Part shown: positions 22,911 to 36,885 of the stretch, one piece after another
How positions within the stretch are numbered: position 1 is the first letter of the stretch
Layout: each line of letters begins with the position of its first letter
Origin: Phocoena phocoena
Lineage: Eukaryota > Chordata > Mammalia > Artiodactyla > Phocoenidae
Direction: 5' to 3'
Assembly (NCBI RefSeq): GCF_963924675.1
Contig: NW_027077440.1
Span: 2,156,501-2,220,500, forward strand
Length of the DNA stretch: 64,000 bases
The notes under the pieces: model-generated
What the model was told of the DNA's origin: nothing
Databases searched by the model: none
Seen by the model: only the letters and a program-made list of their open reading frames with translations
Translations under genes and position numbers: made by a program

Positions 22911-24656
22911 TTGGCCAAAAAGGGCGTATGCGTTTTTTCCTGAATATATTCAGGAATAAACGCATACGCCCTTTTTGGCCAACCAAGCAAGCCTGTAAAG
23001 GAAATCTGCACTACAATGAAGTCTCACTGCCACCCGGGCAAAAGGGCCATCTGAAAAAAGTGTAAAATCCAGAAAGGTAGGACAGGATATGGAGAACAGG
23101 GAGCCTTGTTATGCTGATTGGCAGGATGTAAATTGCCAGCAGCCACCCTGGAGAAGTGTATGGTGTTTCCTGAAACACATAAGAAACAAAGCAACACAGC
23201 CTATGGCACTTCCACTTATGGTTCTATAGCTTACGGAAATTAAAATCAAAAACAGACAGCCACCCCAATATTTGGGACGGCTGTGTTCACAAGAAGCTCG
23301 TCTACAGTATCAGGTAAATATCCCAGAAAGCAAAAAATGGATAAAGAAGTTGTGGCACGTACGTACAATGCAATATCACTCAGCAATGAAATCTGTGTCA
23401 TCAGGCCCGTAGCGGCATTGTGAGTGGATGCAGGTATGGTGATTCTACGTGAACTACGTCACACAGGAAAAGAAACATCATAAAATATCACTAATACACG
23501 GAATGTAAACTTGACTACACATGAACTGAATTACAAAACAGAACAGGGTCTCAAATTTAGAAAACCAACTAGTGCTTGCTTATGGGGAAAGGTGCGTTGG
23601 GGTGCTGCATAAAACCAGAGACTGAAATTAGCACAGATAACTTTACATAAGCCAAATATGTAATAGACAAGACCTACTCCTTGCTCAATGAAATGGACGC
23701 AACACCACATATTCAACGCCTAGGAATATACCTGACTAGGAAGAATCTTAAAACCCATGGATATATATGTCTCCGTAAGAGAATCAAGCGTGTGTACAGC
23801 GGCCGAAACGCAGCAGTGAAAATCCGATAAATCCCATTATCAAAATAAATTTCGAAAAGAAAACACAAAGACAGTGAAATAGAGAGCAATTCTTAAATAA
23901 TTCACTCAGGGCATGTGATGCAACCGGGATTGACCACATCTACACCCAGAGCTGGTTGAGACATAAGGCTGGACACGTCAGGCTGATAGCATTGGTGAGT
24001 TTCGGTGAGCAAATGCAGACCCTTTGAAGTCATACTGCATGGTACCCTTTCCATGGGTCCCAACTCTCCAGGTTCAAGGGATTCTTCCTCCAGCTAAAAG
24101 ATGCATGGGAAACCCAGAGTATTGTCCACCGTGTGATTGGGAAATGATTTAAAATGCATCTCAGTTTTCGTATCCTGGTCCTCGGGTTCACCATTCCAGA
24201 TGCTTTACTAACACTCTCCCTGCTTGGAGAGTCAGTGCCTTTAACCTCCTGTTTGGCACAGCTTGCAATTTCTGTGCAAGATGAACAGGAATAGGGAGAA
24301 CCAATGAGAAACTAGCTATAGGTGTCTGCACGGGCAAATGTTACGCTCATGCCCACCAGGAAGAGGAATTAACCAAAGGCTCAGCGTGCCCTGCTGGAAA
24401 CAGATTAGTGCCTGAAGCAATCCTGCGGTTTTGTGCCCAGCTCACAAGAAAGTGAGTTGAAGAAAGTAGCTCAGGGCTACTGTAATTCACAAACCTGCAG
24501 AGTTATAAATGACAGCTATCTTCCAAAAGTATATTGAAGTAAACCTGCGAAGGGGACTTGAAAGTGGGGCAGAATTTCAGGAAAACGATTGCAGGGGGTA
24601 GACTGGAATTGCCCTGAAAGCATAGGAAAAGAGGCACAACGTCGACAATGATGCAC
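22911..24656 (+). repeat. Satellite monomer M9 (beta)
   Basis: 1746 bp. One palindrome mismatch (right arm GGAATAAACG). Confidence 0.94.
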
Positions 24657-24728
24657 TTGGCCAAAAAGGGCGTATGCGTTTTTTCCTGAATATATTCAGG
24701 AAAAAACGCATACGCCCTTTTTGGCCAA
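24657..24728. repeat. Perfect 72-bp palindrome of the satellite (second exact copy)
   Basis: Same sequence as the copy at 19418-19489, without a mismatch. Most other monomers have one or two mismatches. Confidence 0.97.
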
Positions 24729-25550
24729 CCAAGCAAGCCTGTAAAGGAAATCTGCACTACAATGAAGTCTCACTGCACCCCGGGCAAAAGGGCCATCAGA
24801 AAAAAGTGTAAAATCCAGAAAGGTAGGACAGGATATGGAGAACAGGGAGCCTTGTTATGCTGATTGGCAGGATGTAAATTGCCAGCAGACACCCTGGAGA
24901 AGTGTATGGTGTTTCCTGAAACACGCAAGAAACAAAGCAACACAGCCTATGGCACTTCCACTTATGGTCCTATAGCTTACGGAAATTAAAATCAAAAACA
25001 GACAGCCACCCCAATATTTGGGACGGCTGTGTTCACAAGAAGCTCGTCTACAGTATCAGGTAAATATCCCAGAAAGCAAAAAATGGATAAAGAAGTTGTG
25101 GCACGTACGTACAATGCAATATCACTCAGCAATGAAATCTGTGTCATCAGGCCCGTAGCGGCATAGTGAGTGGATGCAGGTACGGTGATTCTACGTGAAC
25201 TACGTCACACAGAAAAAGAAACATCATAAGATATCACTAATACACGGAATGTAAACTTGACTACACATGAACTGAATTACAAAACAGAACAGGGTCTCAT
25301 ATTTAGAAAACCAACTAGTGCTTGCTTATGGGGAAAGGTGCCTTGGGGTGCTGCATAAAACCAGAGACTGAAATTAGCACAGATAACTTTCCATAAGCCA
25401 AATATGTAGTAGACAAGACCTACTCCTTGCTCAACGAAATGGACCCAACACCACATATTCAACGCCTGGGAATATACCTGACTAGGAATAATCTTAAAAC
25501 CCATGGATATATATGTCTCCGTAAGAGAATCAAGCGTGTGTACAGCGGCC
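24723..25550 (+). repeat. L1-derived segment of the satellite monomer (example in M10)
   Basis: Directly after the palindrome the monomer follows the order of an L1 3' end: TCACTGCAC..GGGCAAAAGGGCCATC, GGATATGGAGAACAGGGAGCC, GTAAATTGCCAGCAG, ATGGATAAAGAAGTTGTGGC, AATATCACTCAGCAATGAAA, AAGATATCACTAATACACGG, then the 3' UTR-like AATATGTAGTAGACAAGACC. The same landmarks occur in order in the L1s at 49318-50040 and 42211-42423, where ORF2 WIKKMWHIYTMEYYSALK matches satellite WIKKLWHVRTMQYHSAMK. The tail resembles the 3' UTR piece at 54140-54320. Homology is inferred by eye. Confidence 0.8.
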
Positions 25551-26403
25551 GAAATGCAGCAGTGAAAATCCGATAAATCCCATTATCAAAATAAATTTCG
25601 AAAACAAAACCCAAAGACAGTGAAATAGAGAGCAATTCTTAAATAATTCACTCAGGGCATGTGATGCAACCGGGATTGACCACATCTACACCCAGAGCTG
25701 GTTGAGAAATAAGGCTGGACACTTCAGGCTGATAGCATTGGTGAGTTTCGGTGAGCAAATGCAGACCCTTTGAAGTCATACTGCATGGTACCCATTCCAT
25801 GGGTCCCAACTCTCCAGGTTCAAGGGATTCTTCCTCCAGCTAAAACATGCATGGGAAACCCAGAGTATCATCCACCGTGTGATTGGGAAACGATTTAAAA
25901 TGTATCTCAGTTATCGTATCCTGGTCCTCGGGTTCACCATTCCAGATGCTTTACTAACACTCTCCCCGCTTGGAGAGTCAGTGCCTTTAACGTCCTCTAT
26001 GGCGCAGCTTGCAATTTCTGTGCAAGATGAACAGGAATAGGGAGAACCAATGAGAGACTAGCTATAGGTGTCTGCACGGGCAAATGTAATGCTCATTTCC
26101 CACCAGGAAGAGGAATTAACCAAAGGCTCAGCATGCCCTGCTGAAAACAGATAAGGGCCTGAAGCAATCCTGCGGTTTTGTGCCCAGCTTACAAGAAAGC
26201 GAGTTGAAGAAAGGAGCTCAGGGGCACTGTAATTCACAAACCTGCAGAGTTATAAATGACAGCTATCCTCCAAAAATATATTGAAGTAAGCCTGCGAAGG
26301 GGACTTGAAAGCGGGGCAGAGTTTCAGGAAAACCATTGCAGGGGGTAGACAGGAATTGCCCTGAAAGCATAGGAAAAGAGGCAGAACGTCGAAAATGATG
26401 CAC

Positions 26404-28150
26404 TTGGCCAAAAAGGGCGTATGCGTTATTTCCTAAATATATTCAGGAAAAAACGCATACGCCCTTTTTGGCCAACCAAGCAAGCCTGTAAAGGAAATCT
26501 GCACTACAATGAAGTCTCACTGCCACCCGGGCAAAAGGGTCATCTGAAAAAAGTGTAAAATCCAGAAAGGTAGGACAGGATATGGAGAACAGGGAGCCTT
26601 GTTATGCTGATTGGCAGGATGTAAATTGCCAGCAGCCACCCTGGAGAAGTGTATGGTGTTTCCTGAAACACATAAGAAACAAAGCAACACAGCCTATGGC
26701 ACTTCCACTTATGGTCCTATAGCTTACGGAAATTAAAATCAAAAACAGACAGCCACCCCAATATTTGGGACGGCTGTGTTCACAAGAAGCTCGTCTACAG
26801 TATCAGGTAAATATCCCAGAAAGCAAAAAATGGATAAAGAAGTTGTGGCACGTACGTACAATGCAATATCACTCAGCAATGAAATCTGTGTCATCAGGCC
26901 CGTAGCGGCATAGTGAGTGGATGCAGGTACGGTGATTCTACGTGAACTACGTCATACAGGAAAAGAAACATCATAAGATATCACTAATACACGGAATGTA
27001 AACTTGACTACACATGAACTGAATTACAAAACAGAACAGGGTCTCAAATTTAGAAAACCAACTAGTGCTTGCTTATGGGGAAAGGTGCGTTGGGGTGCTG
27101 CATAAAACCAGAGACTGAAATTAGCACAGATAACTTTCCATAAGCCAAATATGTAATAGACAAGACCTACTCCTTGCTCAAAGAAATGGACCCAACACCA
27201 CATATTCAACGCCTAGGAATATACCTGACTAGGAAGAATCTTAAAACCCATGGATATATATGTCTCCGTAAGAGAATCAAGCGTGTGTACAGCGGCCGAA
27301 ACGCAGCAGTGAAAATCCGATAAATCCCATTATCAAAATAAATTTCGAAAACAAAACACAAAGACAGTGAAATAGAGAGCAATTCTTAAATAATTCACTC
27401 AGGGCATGTGATGCAACCGGGACTGACCACATCTACACCCAGAGCTGGTTGAGACATAAGGCTGGACACGTCAGGCTGATAGCATTGGTGAGCTTCCGAG
27501 AGCAAATGCAGACCCTTTGAAGTCATACTGCATGGTACCCATTCCATGGGTCCCAACTCTCCAGGTTCAAGGGATTCTTCCTCTAGCTAAAACATGCATG
27601 GGAAACCCAGAATATCGTCCACCGTGTGATTGGGAAACGATTTAAAATGCATCTCAGTTTTCGTATCCTGGTCCTCGGGTTCACCATTCCAGATGCTTTA
27701 CTAACACTCTCCCCGCTTGGAGAGTCAGTGCCTTTAACCTCCTCTTTGGCACAGCTTGCAATTTCTGTGCAAGATGAACAGGAATAGGGGGAACCAATGA
27801 GAGACTAGCTGTAGGTGTCTGCACGGGCAAATGTAACGCTCATTGCCCACCAAGAAGAGGAATTAAACAAAGGCTCAGTGTTCCCTGCTGGAAAGAGATT
27901 AGGGCCTGAAGCAATCCTGCGGTTTTGTGCCCAGCTCACAAGAAAGCGAGTTGAAGAAAGGAGCTCATGGGCACTGTAATTCACAAACCTGCAGAGTTAT
28001 AAATGACAGCTATCTTCCAAAAGTATTTTGAAGTAAGCCTGCGAAGGGGACTTGAAAGCGGGGGAGAATTTCAGGAAAACGATTGCAGGGGGTAGACTGG
28101 AATTGCCCTGAAAGCATAGGAAAAGAGGCACAACGTTGACAATGATGCAC
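26404..28150 (+). repeat. Satellite monomer M11 (beta)
   Basis: 1747 bp. Two left-arm palindrome changes (GTTATTTCCTAAATA), the first shared with M8. Confidence 0.94.
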
Positions 28151-29896
28151 TTGGTCAAAAAGGGCGTATGCATTTTTTCCTGAATATATTCAGGAAAAAA
28201 CGCATACGCCCTTTTTGGCCAACCAAGCAAGCCTGTAAAGAAATCTGCACTACAATGAAGTCTCACTGCCCCCCGGGCAAAAGGGCCATCTGAAAAAAGT
28301 GTAAAATCCAGAAAGGTAGGACAGGTTATGGAGAACAGGGAGCCTTGTTATGCTGATTGGCAGGATGTAAATTGCCAGCAGACACACTCGAGAAGTGTAT
28401 GGTGTTTCCTGAAACACGTAAGAAACAAAGCAACACAGCCTATGGCACTTCCACTTATGGTCCTATAGCTTACGGAAATTAAAATCAAAAACAGACAGCC
28501 ACCCCAATATTTGGGACGGCTGTGTTTACAAGAAGTTCGTCTACAGTATCAGGTAATTATCCCAGAAAGCAAAAAATGGATAAAGAAGTTGTGGCACGTA
28601 CGTACAATGCTATATCACTCAGCAATGAAATCTGGGTCATCAGGGCCGTAGCGTCATAGTGAGTGGATGCAGGTACGGTGATTCTACGTGAACTACGTCA
28701 CACAGAAGAAGAAACATCATAAGATATCACTAATACACGGAATGTAAACTTGACTACACATGAACTGAATTACAAAACAGAACAGGGTCTCAAATTTAGA
28801 AAACCAACTAGTGCTTGCTTATGGTTAAAGGCGCGTTGGGGTGCTGCATAAAACCAGAGACTGAAATTAGCACAGATAACTTTCCATAAGCCAAATATGT
28901 AATAGACAAGACCTACTCCTTGCTCAACGAAATGGACCCAACACCACATATTCAACGCCTAGGAATATACCTGACTAGGAAGAATCTTAAAACCCATGGA
29001 TATATATGTCTCCGTAAGAGAATCAAGCGTGTGTACAGCGGCCGAAACGCAGCAGTGAAAATCCGATAAATCCCATTATCAAAATAAATTTCGAAAACAA
29101 AACCCAAAGACAGTGAAAAAGAGAGCAATTCTTAAATAATTCACTCAGGGCATGTGATGCAACCGGGATTGACCACATCTACACCCAGAGCTGGTTGAGA
29201 CATAAGGCTGGACACTTCAGGCTGATAGCATTGGTGAGTTTCGGTGAGCAAATGCAGACCCTTTGAAGTCACACTGCATGGTACCCATTCCATGGGTCCC
29301 AACTCTCCAGGTTCAAGGCATTCTTCCTCCAGCTAAAACATGCATGGGAAACCCAGAGTATCGTCCACCGTGTGATTGGGAAACGATTTAAAATGCATCT
29401 CAGTTTTCGTATCCTGGTCCTCGGGTTCACCATTCCAGATGCTTTACTAACACTCTCCCCGCTTGGAGAGTCAGTGCCTTTAACCTCCTGTTTGGCACAG
29501 TTTGCAATTTCTGTGCAAGATGAACAGGAATAGGGAGAACCAATGAGAGACTAGCTGTAGGTGTCTGCACGGGCAAATGTAATGCTCCTTGCGGACCAGG
29601 AACAGGAATTAAAAAAAGGCTCAGCGTGCCCTGCTGGAAACAGATTAGGGCCTGAAGCAATCCTGTGGTTTTGTGCCCAGCTCACAAGAAAGCGAGTTGA
29701 AGAAAGGAGCTCAGGGGCACTGTAATTCACAAAACTGCAGAGTTATAAATGACAGCTATCCTCCAAAAATATATTGAAGTAAGCCTGCGAAGGGGACTTG
29801 AAAGCGGGGCAGAGTTTCAGGAAAACGATTAGAGGGGGTAGACTGGAATTGCCCTGAAAGCATAGGAAAAGAGGCAGTAAGTCGACAATGATGCAC
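28151..29896 (+). repeat. Satellite monomer M12 (beta)
   Basis: 1746 bp. Two left-arm palindrome changes (TTGGTC, GCATTTTTT). Several private changes in the L1 part. Confidence 0.94.
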
Positions 29897-31644
29897 TTGG
29901 CCAAAAAGGGCGTATGCGTTTTTTCCTGAAGATATTCAGGAAAAAACGCATACGCCCTTTTTGGCCAACCAAGCAAGCCTGTAAAGGAAATATGCACTAC
30001 AATGAAATCTCACTGCCCCCCCGTGCAAAAGGGCCATCTGAAAAAAGTGTAAAATCCAGAAAGTTAGGACAGGATATGGGGAACAGGGAGCATTGTTATG
30101 CTGACAGGCAGGATGTAAATTGTGAACAGCCACCCTGGAGTAGTGTATGGTGTTTCCTGAAACACGTAAGAAATAAAGCAACACAGCCTATGGCAATTGC
30201 ACTTATGGTCCTATTGCTTACGGAAATTAAAATCAAAAACAGAGAGCCACCCCAAAGTTTGGGACGGCTGTGTTCCCAAGAAGCTCGTCTAGAGTACCAG
30301 ATAAATATCCCAGAAAGCAAAAAATGGATAAAGAATTTGTGGCACGTACGTGCAATGCAATATCACTCAGCAATGAAATCTGTGTCATCAGGTCCGTAGC
30401 GGCATAGTGAGTGGATGCAGCTACGGTGATTCTACGTGAACTACGTCACACAGAAAAAGAAACATCATAAGATATCACTAATACACGGAATGTAAACTTG
30501 ACTACACATGAACTGAATTACAAAACAGAACAGGGTCTCAAATTTAGAAAACCAACTAGTGCTTGCTTATGGGGAAAGGTGCCTTGGGGTGCTGCATGAA
30601 ACCAGAGACTGAAATTAGCACAGATAACTTTCCATAAGCCAAATATGTAATAGACAAGACCTACTCCTTGCTCAACGAAATGGACCCAACACCACATATT
30701 CAACGCCTAGGAATATACCTGACTAGGAAGAATCTTAAAACCCATGGATATATATGTCTCCGTAAGAGAATCAAGCGTGTGTACAGCGGCCGAAACGCAG
30801 CAGTGAAAATCCGATAAATCCCATTATCAAAATAAATTTCGAAAACAAAACACAAAGACAGTGAAATAGAGAGCAATTCTTAAATAATTCACTCAGGGCA
30901 TGTGATGCAACCGGGATTTTCCACATCTACACCCAGAGCTGGTTGAGACATAAGGCTGGACACTTCAGGCTGATAGCATTGGTGAGTTTTGGTGAGCAAA
31001 TGCAGACCATTTGAAGTCATACTGCATGGTAACCATTCCATGGGTCCCAACTCTCCAGGTTCAAGGCAATCTTCCTCCAGCTAAAACATGCATGGGAAAC
31101 CCAGAGTATCGTCCACCATGTGATTGGGAAACGATTTAAAATGCATCTCAATTTTCGTATCCTGGTCCTCTGGTTCACCATTCCAGATGCTTTACTAACA
31201 CTCTCCCTGCTTGGAGAGTCACTGCCTTTAACCTCCTGTTTGGCACAGCTTGCAATTTCTGTGCAAGATGAACAGGAATAGGGAGAACCAATGAGAGACT
31301 AGCTATAGGTGTCTGCAAGGGCAAATGTAATGCTCATTTCCCACCAGGAAGAGGAATTAACCAAAGGCTCAGCGTGCCCTGCCGGAAAGTGATTAGGGCC
31401 TAAAGCAATCCTGCGGTTTTGTGCCCAGCTCACAAGAAAGCGAGTTGAAGAAATGAGCTCAGGGGCACTGTAATTCACAAACCTGCAGAGTTATAAATGA
31501 CAGCTATCCTCCAAAAATATATTGAAGTAAGCCTGCGAAGGGGACTTAAAAGCGGGGCAGAATTTCAGGAAAACGATTGCAGGGGGTAGACTGGAATTGC
31601 CCTGAAAGCATAGGAAAAGAGGCACAACGTCGACAATGATGCAC
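29897..31644 (+). repeat. Satellite monomer M13 (alpha/beta intermediate)
   Basis: 1748 bp. Alpha GCAATTGCACTT followed by beta-like TTGCTTACGG. A 161-codon frame is open at 29914-30399. The palindrome centre is GAAGATATTC. Confidence 0.94.
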
Positions 31645-33391
31645 TTGGCCAAAAAGGGCGTATGCGTTTTTTCCTGAATATATTCAGGAAAAAACGCATA
31701 CGGCCTTTTTGGCCAACCAAGCAAGCCTGCAAAGGAAATCTGCACTACAATGAAGTCTCACTGCCCCCCGGGCAAGAGTGCCATATGAAAAAAGTGTAAA
31801 ATCCGGAAAGGTAGGACAGGATATGGAGAACAGGGAGCCTTGTTATGCTGATTGGCAGGATATAAATTGCCAACAGCCACCCTGGAGAAGTGTATGGTGT
31901 TTCCTGAAACACGTAAGAAACAAAGCAACACAGCCTATGGCACTTCCACTTATGGTCCTATAGATTACGGAAATTAAATTCAAAAACAGACAGCCACGCC
32001 AATATTTGGGACGGCTGTGTTCACAAGAGGCTCGTCTACAGTATCAGGTAAATATCCCAGAAAGCAAAAAATGGATAAAGAAGGTGTGGCACGTACGTAC
32101 AATGCAATATCACTCAGCAATGAAATCTGTGTCATCAGGCCCGTAGCGGCATAGTGAGTGGATGCAGGTACGGTGATTCTACATGAACTACGTCACACAG
32201 AAAAAGAAACATCATAAGATATTACTAATACACGGAATGTAAACTTGACTACACATGAACTGAATTAGAAAACAGAACAGGGTCTCAAATTTAGAAAACC
32301 AACTGGTGCTTGCTTATGGGGAAAGGGGCCTTGGGGTGCTGCATAAAACCAGAGACTGAAATTAGCACAGATAACTTTCCATAAGCCAAATATGCAATAG
32401 ACAATACCTACTCCTTGCTCAACGAAATGGACCCAACACCACATATTCAACACCTAGGAATATACCTGACTAGGAAGAATCTTAAAACCCATGGATATAT
32501 ATGTCTCTGTAAGAGAATCAAGCGTGTGTAGAGTGGCCGAAACGCAGCAGTGAAAATCCGATAAATCCCATTATCAAAATAAATTTCGAAACCAAAACAC
32601 AAAGACAGTGAAATAGAGAGCAATTCTTAAATAATTCACTCAGGGCATGTGATGCAAACGGGATTGACCACATCTACACCCAGAGCTGGTTGAGAGATAA
32701 GGCTGGCCACTTCAGGCTGATAGCATTTGTGAATTTCGGTGAGCAAATGCAGACCCTTGGAAGTCATACTGCATGGTACCCATTCCATGGGTCCCAACAC
32801 TCCAGGTTCAAGGGATTCTTCCCCCAGCTAAAACATGCATGGGAAACCCAGAGTATCGTCCACCGTGTGATTGGGAAACGATTTAAAATGCATCTCAGTT
32901 TTCGTATCCTGGTCCTCGGGTTCACCATTCCAGATGCTTTACTAACACTCTCCCCGCTTGGAGAGTCAGTGCCTTTAACCTCCTCTTTGGCACAGCTTGC
33001 AATTTCTGTGCAAGATGAACAGGAATAGGGAGAACCAATGAGAGTCTAGCTATAGGTGTCTGCACGGGCAAATGTAATGCTCATTTCCCACCAGGAAGAG
33101 GAATTAACCAAAGGCTCAGCGTGCCCTGCCGGAAACAGATTAGGGCCTGAAGCAATCCTGCGGTTTTGTGCCCAGCTTACAAGAAAGCGAGTTGAAGAAA
33201 GGAGATCAGGGGCACAGTAATTCACAAACCTGCAGAGTTATAAATGACAGCTATCTTCCAAAAGTATATTGAAGTAAGCCTGCGTAGGGGACCTGAAATC
33301 GGGGCAGAATTTCAGGAAAACGATTGCAGGGGGTAGACTGGAATTGCCCTGAAAGCATAGGAAAAGAGGCACAACGTCGACAATGATGCAC
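31645..33391 (+). repeat. Satellite monomer M14 (beta)
   Basis: 1747 bp. One palindrome mismatch (right arm ACGGCC). Confidence 0.94.
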
Positions 33392-35137
33392 TTGGCCAAA
33401 AAGGGCGTATACGTTTTTTCCTGAATATATTCAGGAAAAAACGCATATGCCCTTTTTGGCCAACCAAGCAAGCCTGTAAAGAAATCTGCACTACAATGAA
33501 GTCTCACTGCCCCCCTGGCAAAAGGGCCATCTGAAAAAAGTGTAAAATCCAGAAAGGTAGGACAGGATATGGAGAACAGGGAGCCATGTTATGCTGATTG
33601 GCAGGATGTAAATTGCCAGCAGCCACCCTGGAGAAGTGTATGGTGTTTCCTGAAACACGTAAGAAACAAAGCAACACAGCCTATGGCACGTCCACTTATG
33701 GTCCTATAGCTTACGGAAATTAAAATCAAAAACAGACAGCCACCCCAATATTTTGGACGGCTGTGTTCACAAGAAGCTCGTATACAGTATCAGGTAAATA
33801 TCCCAGAAAGCAAAAAATGGATAAAGAAGTTGTGGCACGTACGTACAATGCAATATCACTCAGCAATGAAATCTGTGTCATCAGGCCCATAGCGGCATAG
33901 TGAGTGGATGCAGGTACGGTGATTCTACGTGAACTACGTCACACAGAAAAAGAAACATCATAAGATATCACTAATACACGGAATGTAAACTTGACTACAC
34001 ATGAACTGAATTACAAAACAGAACAGGGTCTCAAATTTAGAAAACCAACTAGTGCTTGCTTATGGGGTAAGGCACGTTGGGGTGCTGCATAAAACCAGAG
34101 ACTGAAATTAGCACAGATAACTTTCCATAAGCCAAATATGTAATAGACAAGACCTACTCCTTGCTCAAAGAAATGGACCCAACACCACATATTCAACGCC
34201 TAGGAATATACCTGACTAGGAAGAATCTTAAAACCCATGGATATATATGTCTCCGTGAGAGAACCAAGCGTGTGTACAGAGGCCGAAACGCAGCAGTGAA
34301 AATCCGATAAATCCCATTATCAAAATAAATTTCGAAAACAAAACACAAAGACAGTGAAATAGAGAGCAATTCTTAAATAATTCACTCAGGGCATGTGATG
34401 CAACCGGGATTGACCACATCTACACCCAGAGCTGGTTGAGACATAAGGCTGGACACTTCAGGCTGATAGCATTGGTGAGTTTCGGTGAGCAAATGCAGAC
34501 CCTTTGAAGTCATACTGCATGGTACCCATTCCATGGGTCCCAACTCTCCAGGTTCAAGGCATTCTTCCTCCAGCTAAATCATGCATGGGAAACCCAGAGT
34601 ATCGTCCACCGTGTGATTGGGAAATGATTTAAAATGCATCTCAGTTTTCGTATCCTGGTCCTCGGGTTCACCATTCCAGATGCTTTACTAACACTCTCCC
34701 CGCTTGGAGAGTCAGTGCCTTTAACCTCCTCTTTGGCACAGCTTGCAATTTCTGTGCAAAATGAACAGGAATAGGGAGAACCAATGAGAGACTAGCTGTA
34801 GGTGTCTGCACGGGCAAATGTAACCCTCATTGCCCACCAGGAAGAGGAATTAAACAAAGACTCAGTGTGCCCTGCTGGAAACAGATTAGGGCCTGAAGCA
34901 ATCCTGCGGTTTTGTGCCCAGCTCACAAGAAAGCGAGTTGAAGAAAGGAGCTCAGGGGCAATGTAATTCACAAACCTGCAGCGTTATAAATGACAGCTAT
35001 CCTCCAAAAATATATTGAAGTAAGCCTGCGAAGGGGACTTGAAAGCGGGGCAGAATTTCAGGAAAATGATTGCACGGGGTAGACTGGAATTGCCCTGAAA
35101 GCATCGGAAAAGAGGCACAATGTCGACAATGATGCAC
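33392..35137 (+). repeat. Satellite monomer M15 (beta)
   Basis: 1746 bp. Carries GGCACGTCCACTT and GTGAGAGAACCAAGCG, both shared with M16. Two palindrome mismatches. Confidence 0.94.
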
Positions 35138-36885
35138 TTGGCCAAAAAGGGCTTATGAGTTTTTTCCTGAATATATTCAGGAAAAAACGCATACGCCCTT
35201 TTTGGCCAACCAAGCAAGCCTGTAAAGGAAATCTGCACTACAATGAAATCTCACTGCCCCCCCTTGCAAAAGGGCCATCTGAAAAAAGTGTAAAATCCAG
35301 AAAGGTAGGACAGGATATGGGGAACAGGGAGTATTGTTATGCTGATTGGCAGGATGTAAATTGTGAACAGCCACCCTGGAGAAGTGTATGGTGTTTCCTG
35401 AAACACGTAAGAAACAAAGCAACACAGCCTATGGCACGTCCACTTATGGTCCTATAGCTTACGGAAATTAAAATCAAAAACAGACAGCCACCCCAATATT
35501 TGGGACGGCTGTGTTCACAAGAAGCTCGTATACAGTATCAGGTAAATATCCCAGAAAGCAAAAAATGGATAAAGAAGTTGTGGCACGTACGTACAATGCA
35601 ATATCACTCAGCAATGAAATCTGTGTCATCAGGCCCGTAGCGGCATAGTGAGTGGATGCAGGTACGGTGATTCTACGTGAACTACGTCACACAGAAAAAG
35701 AAACATCATAAGATATCACTAATACACGGAATGTAAACTTGACTACACATGAACTGAATTACAAAACAGAACAGGGTCTCAAATTTAGAAAACCAACTAG
35801 TGCTTGCTTATGGGGAAAGGCGCGTTGGGGTGCTGCATAAAACCAGAGACTGAAATTAGCACAGATAACTTTCCATAAGCCAAATATGTAATAGACAAGA
35901 CCTACTCCTTGCTCAACGAAATGGACCCAACACCACATATTCAACGCCTAGGAATATACCTGACTAGGAAGAATCTTAAAACCCATGGATATATATGTCT
36001 CCGTGAGAGAACCAAGCGTGTGTACAGAGGCCGAAACGCAGCAGTGAAAATCCGATAAATCCCATTATCAAAATAAATTTCGAAAACAAAACACAAAGAC
36101 AGTGAAATAGAGAGCAATTCTTAAATAATTCACTCAGGGCATGTGATGCAACCGGGATTGACCACATCTACACCCAGAGCTGGTTGAGACATAAGGCTGG
36201 ACACTTCAGGCTGATAGCATTGGTGAGTTTCGGTGAGCAAATGCAGACCCTTTGAAGTCATACTGCATGGTACCCATTCCATGGGTCCCAACTCTCCAGG
36301 TTCAAGGCATTCTTCCTCCAGCTAAATCATGCATGGGAAACCCAGAGTATCGTCCACCGTGTGATTGGGAAATGATTTAAAATGCATCTCAGTTTTCGTA
36401 TCCTGGTCCTCGGGTTCACCATTCCAGATGCTTTACTAACACTCTCCCCGCTTGGAGAGTCAGTGCCTTTAACCTCCTCTTTGGCACAGCTTGCAATTTC
36501 TGTGCAAGATGAACAGGAATAGGGAGAACCAATGAGAGACTAGCTGTAGGTGTCTGCACGGGCAAATGTAACCCTCATTGCCCACCAGGAAGAGGAATTA
36601 AACAAAGACTCAGTGTGCCCTGCTGGAAACAGATTAGGGCCTGAAGCAATCCTGCGGTTTTGTGCCCAGCTCACAAGAAAGCGAGTTGAAGAAAGGAGCT
36701 CAGGGGCACTGTAATTCACAAACCTGCAGCGTTATAAATGACAGCTATCCTCCAAAAATATATTGAAGTAAGCCTGCGAAGGGGACTTGAAAGCGGGGCA
36801 GAATTTCAGGAAAACGATTGCACGGGGTAGACTGGAATTGCCCTGAAAGCATAGGAAAAGAGGCACAATGTCGACAATGATGCAC
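35138..36885 (+). repeat. Satellite monomer M16 (beta)
   Basis: 1748 bp. The body is nearly identical to M15, but the palindrome left arm GGGCTTATGAG is shared with M17, so the duplication edges do not coincide with the palindrome. Confidence 0.94.

Larger units (their letters stand above)
24657..26403 (+). repeat. Satellite monomer M10 (beta), reference copy
   Basis: 1747 bp with a fully perfect palindrome. A good reference copy for the beta haplotype. Confidence 0.95.
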
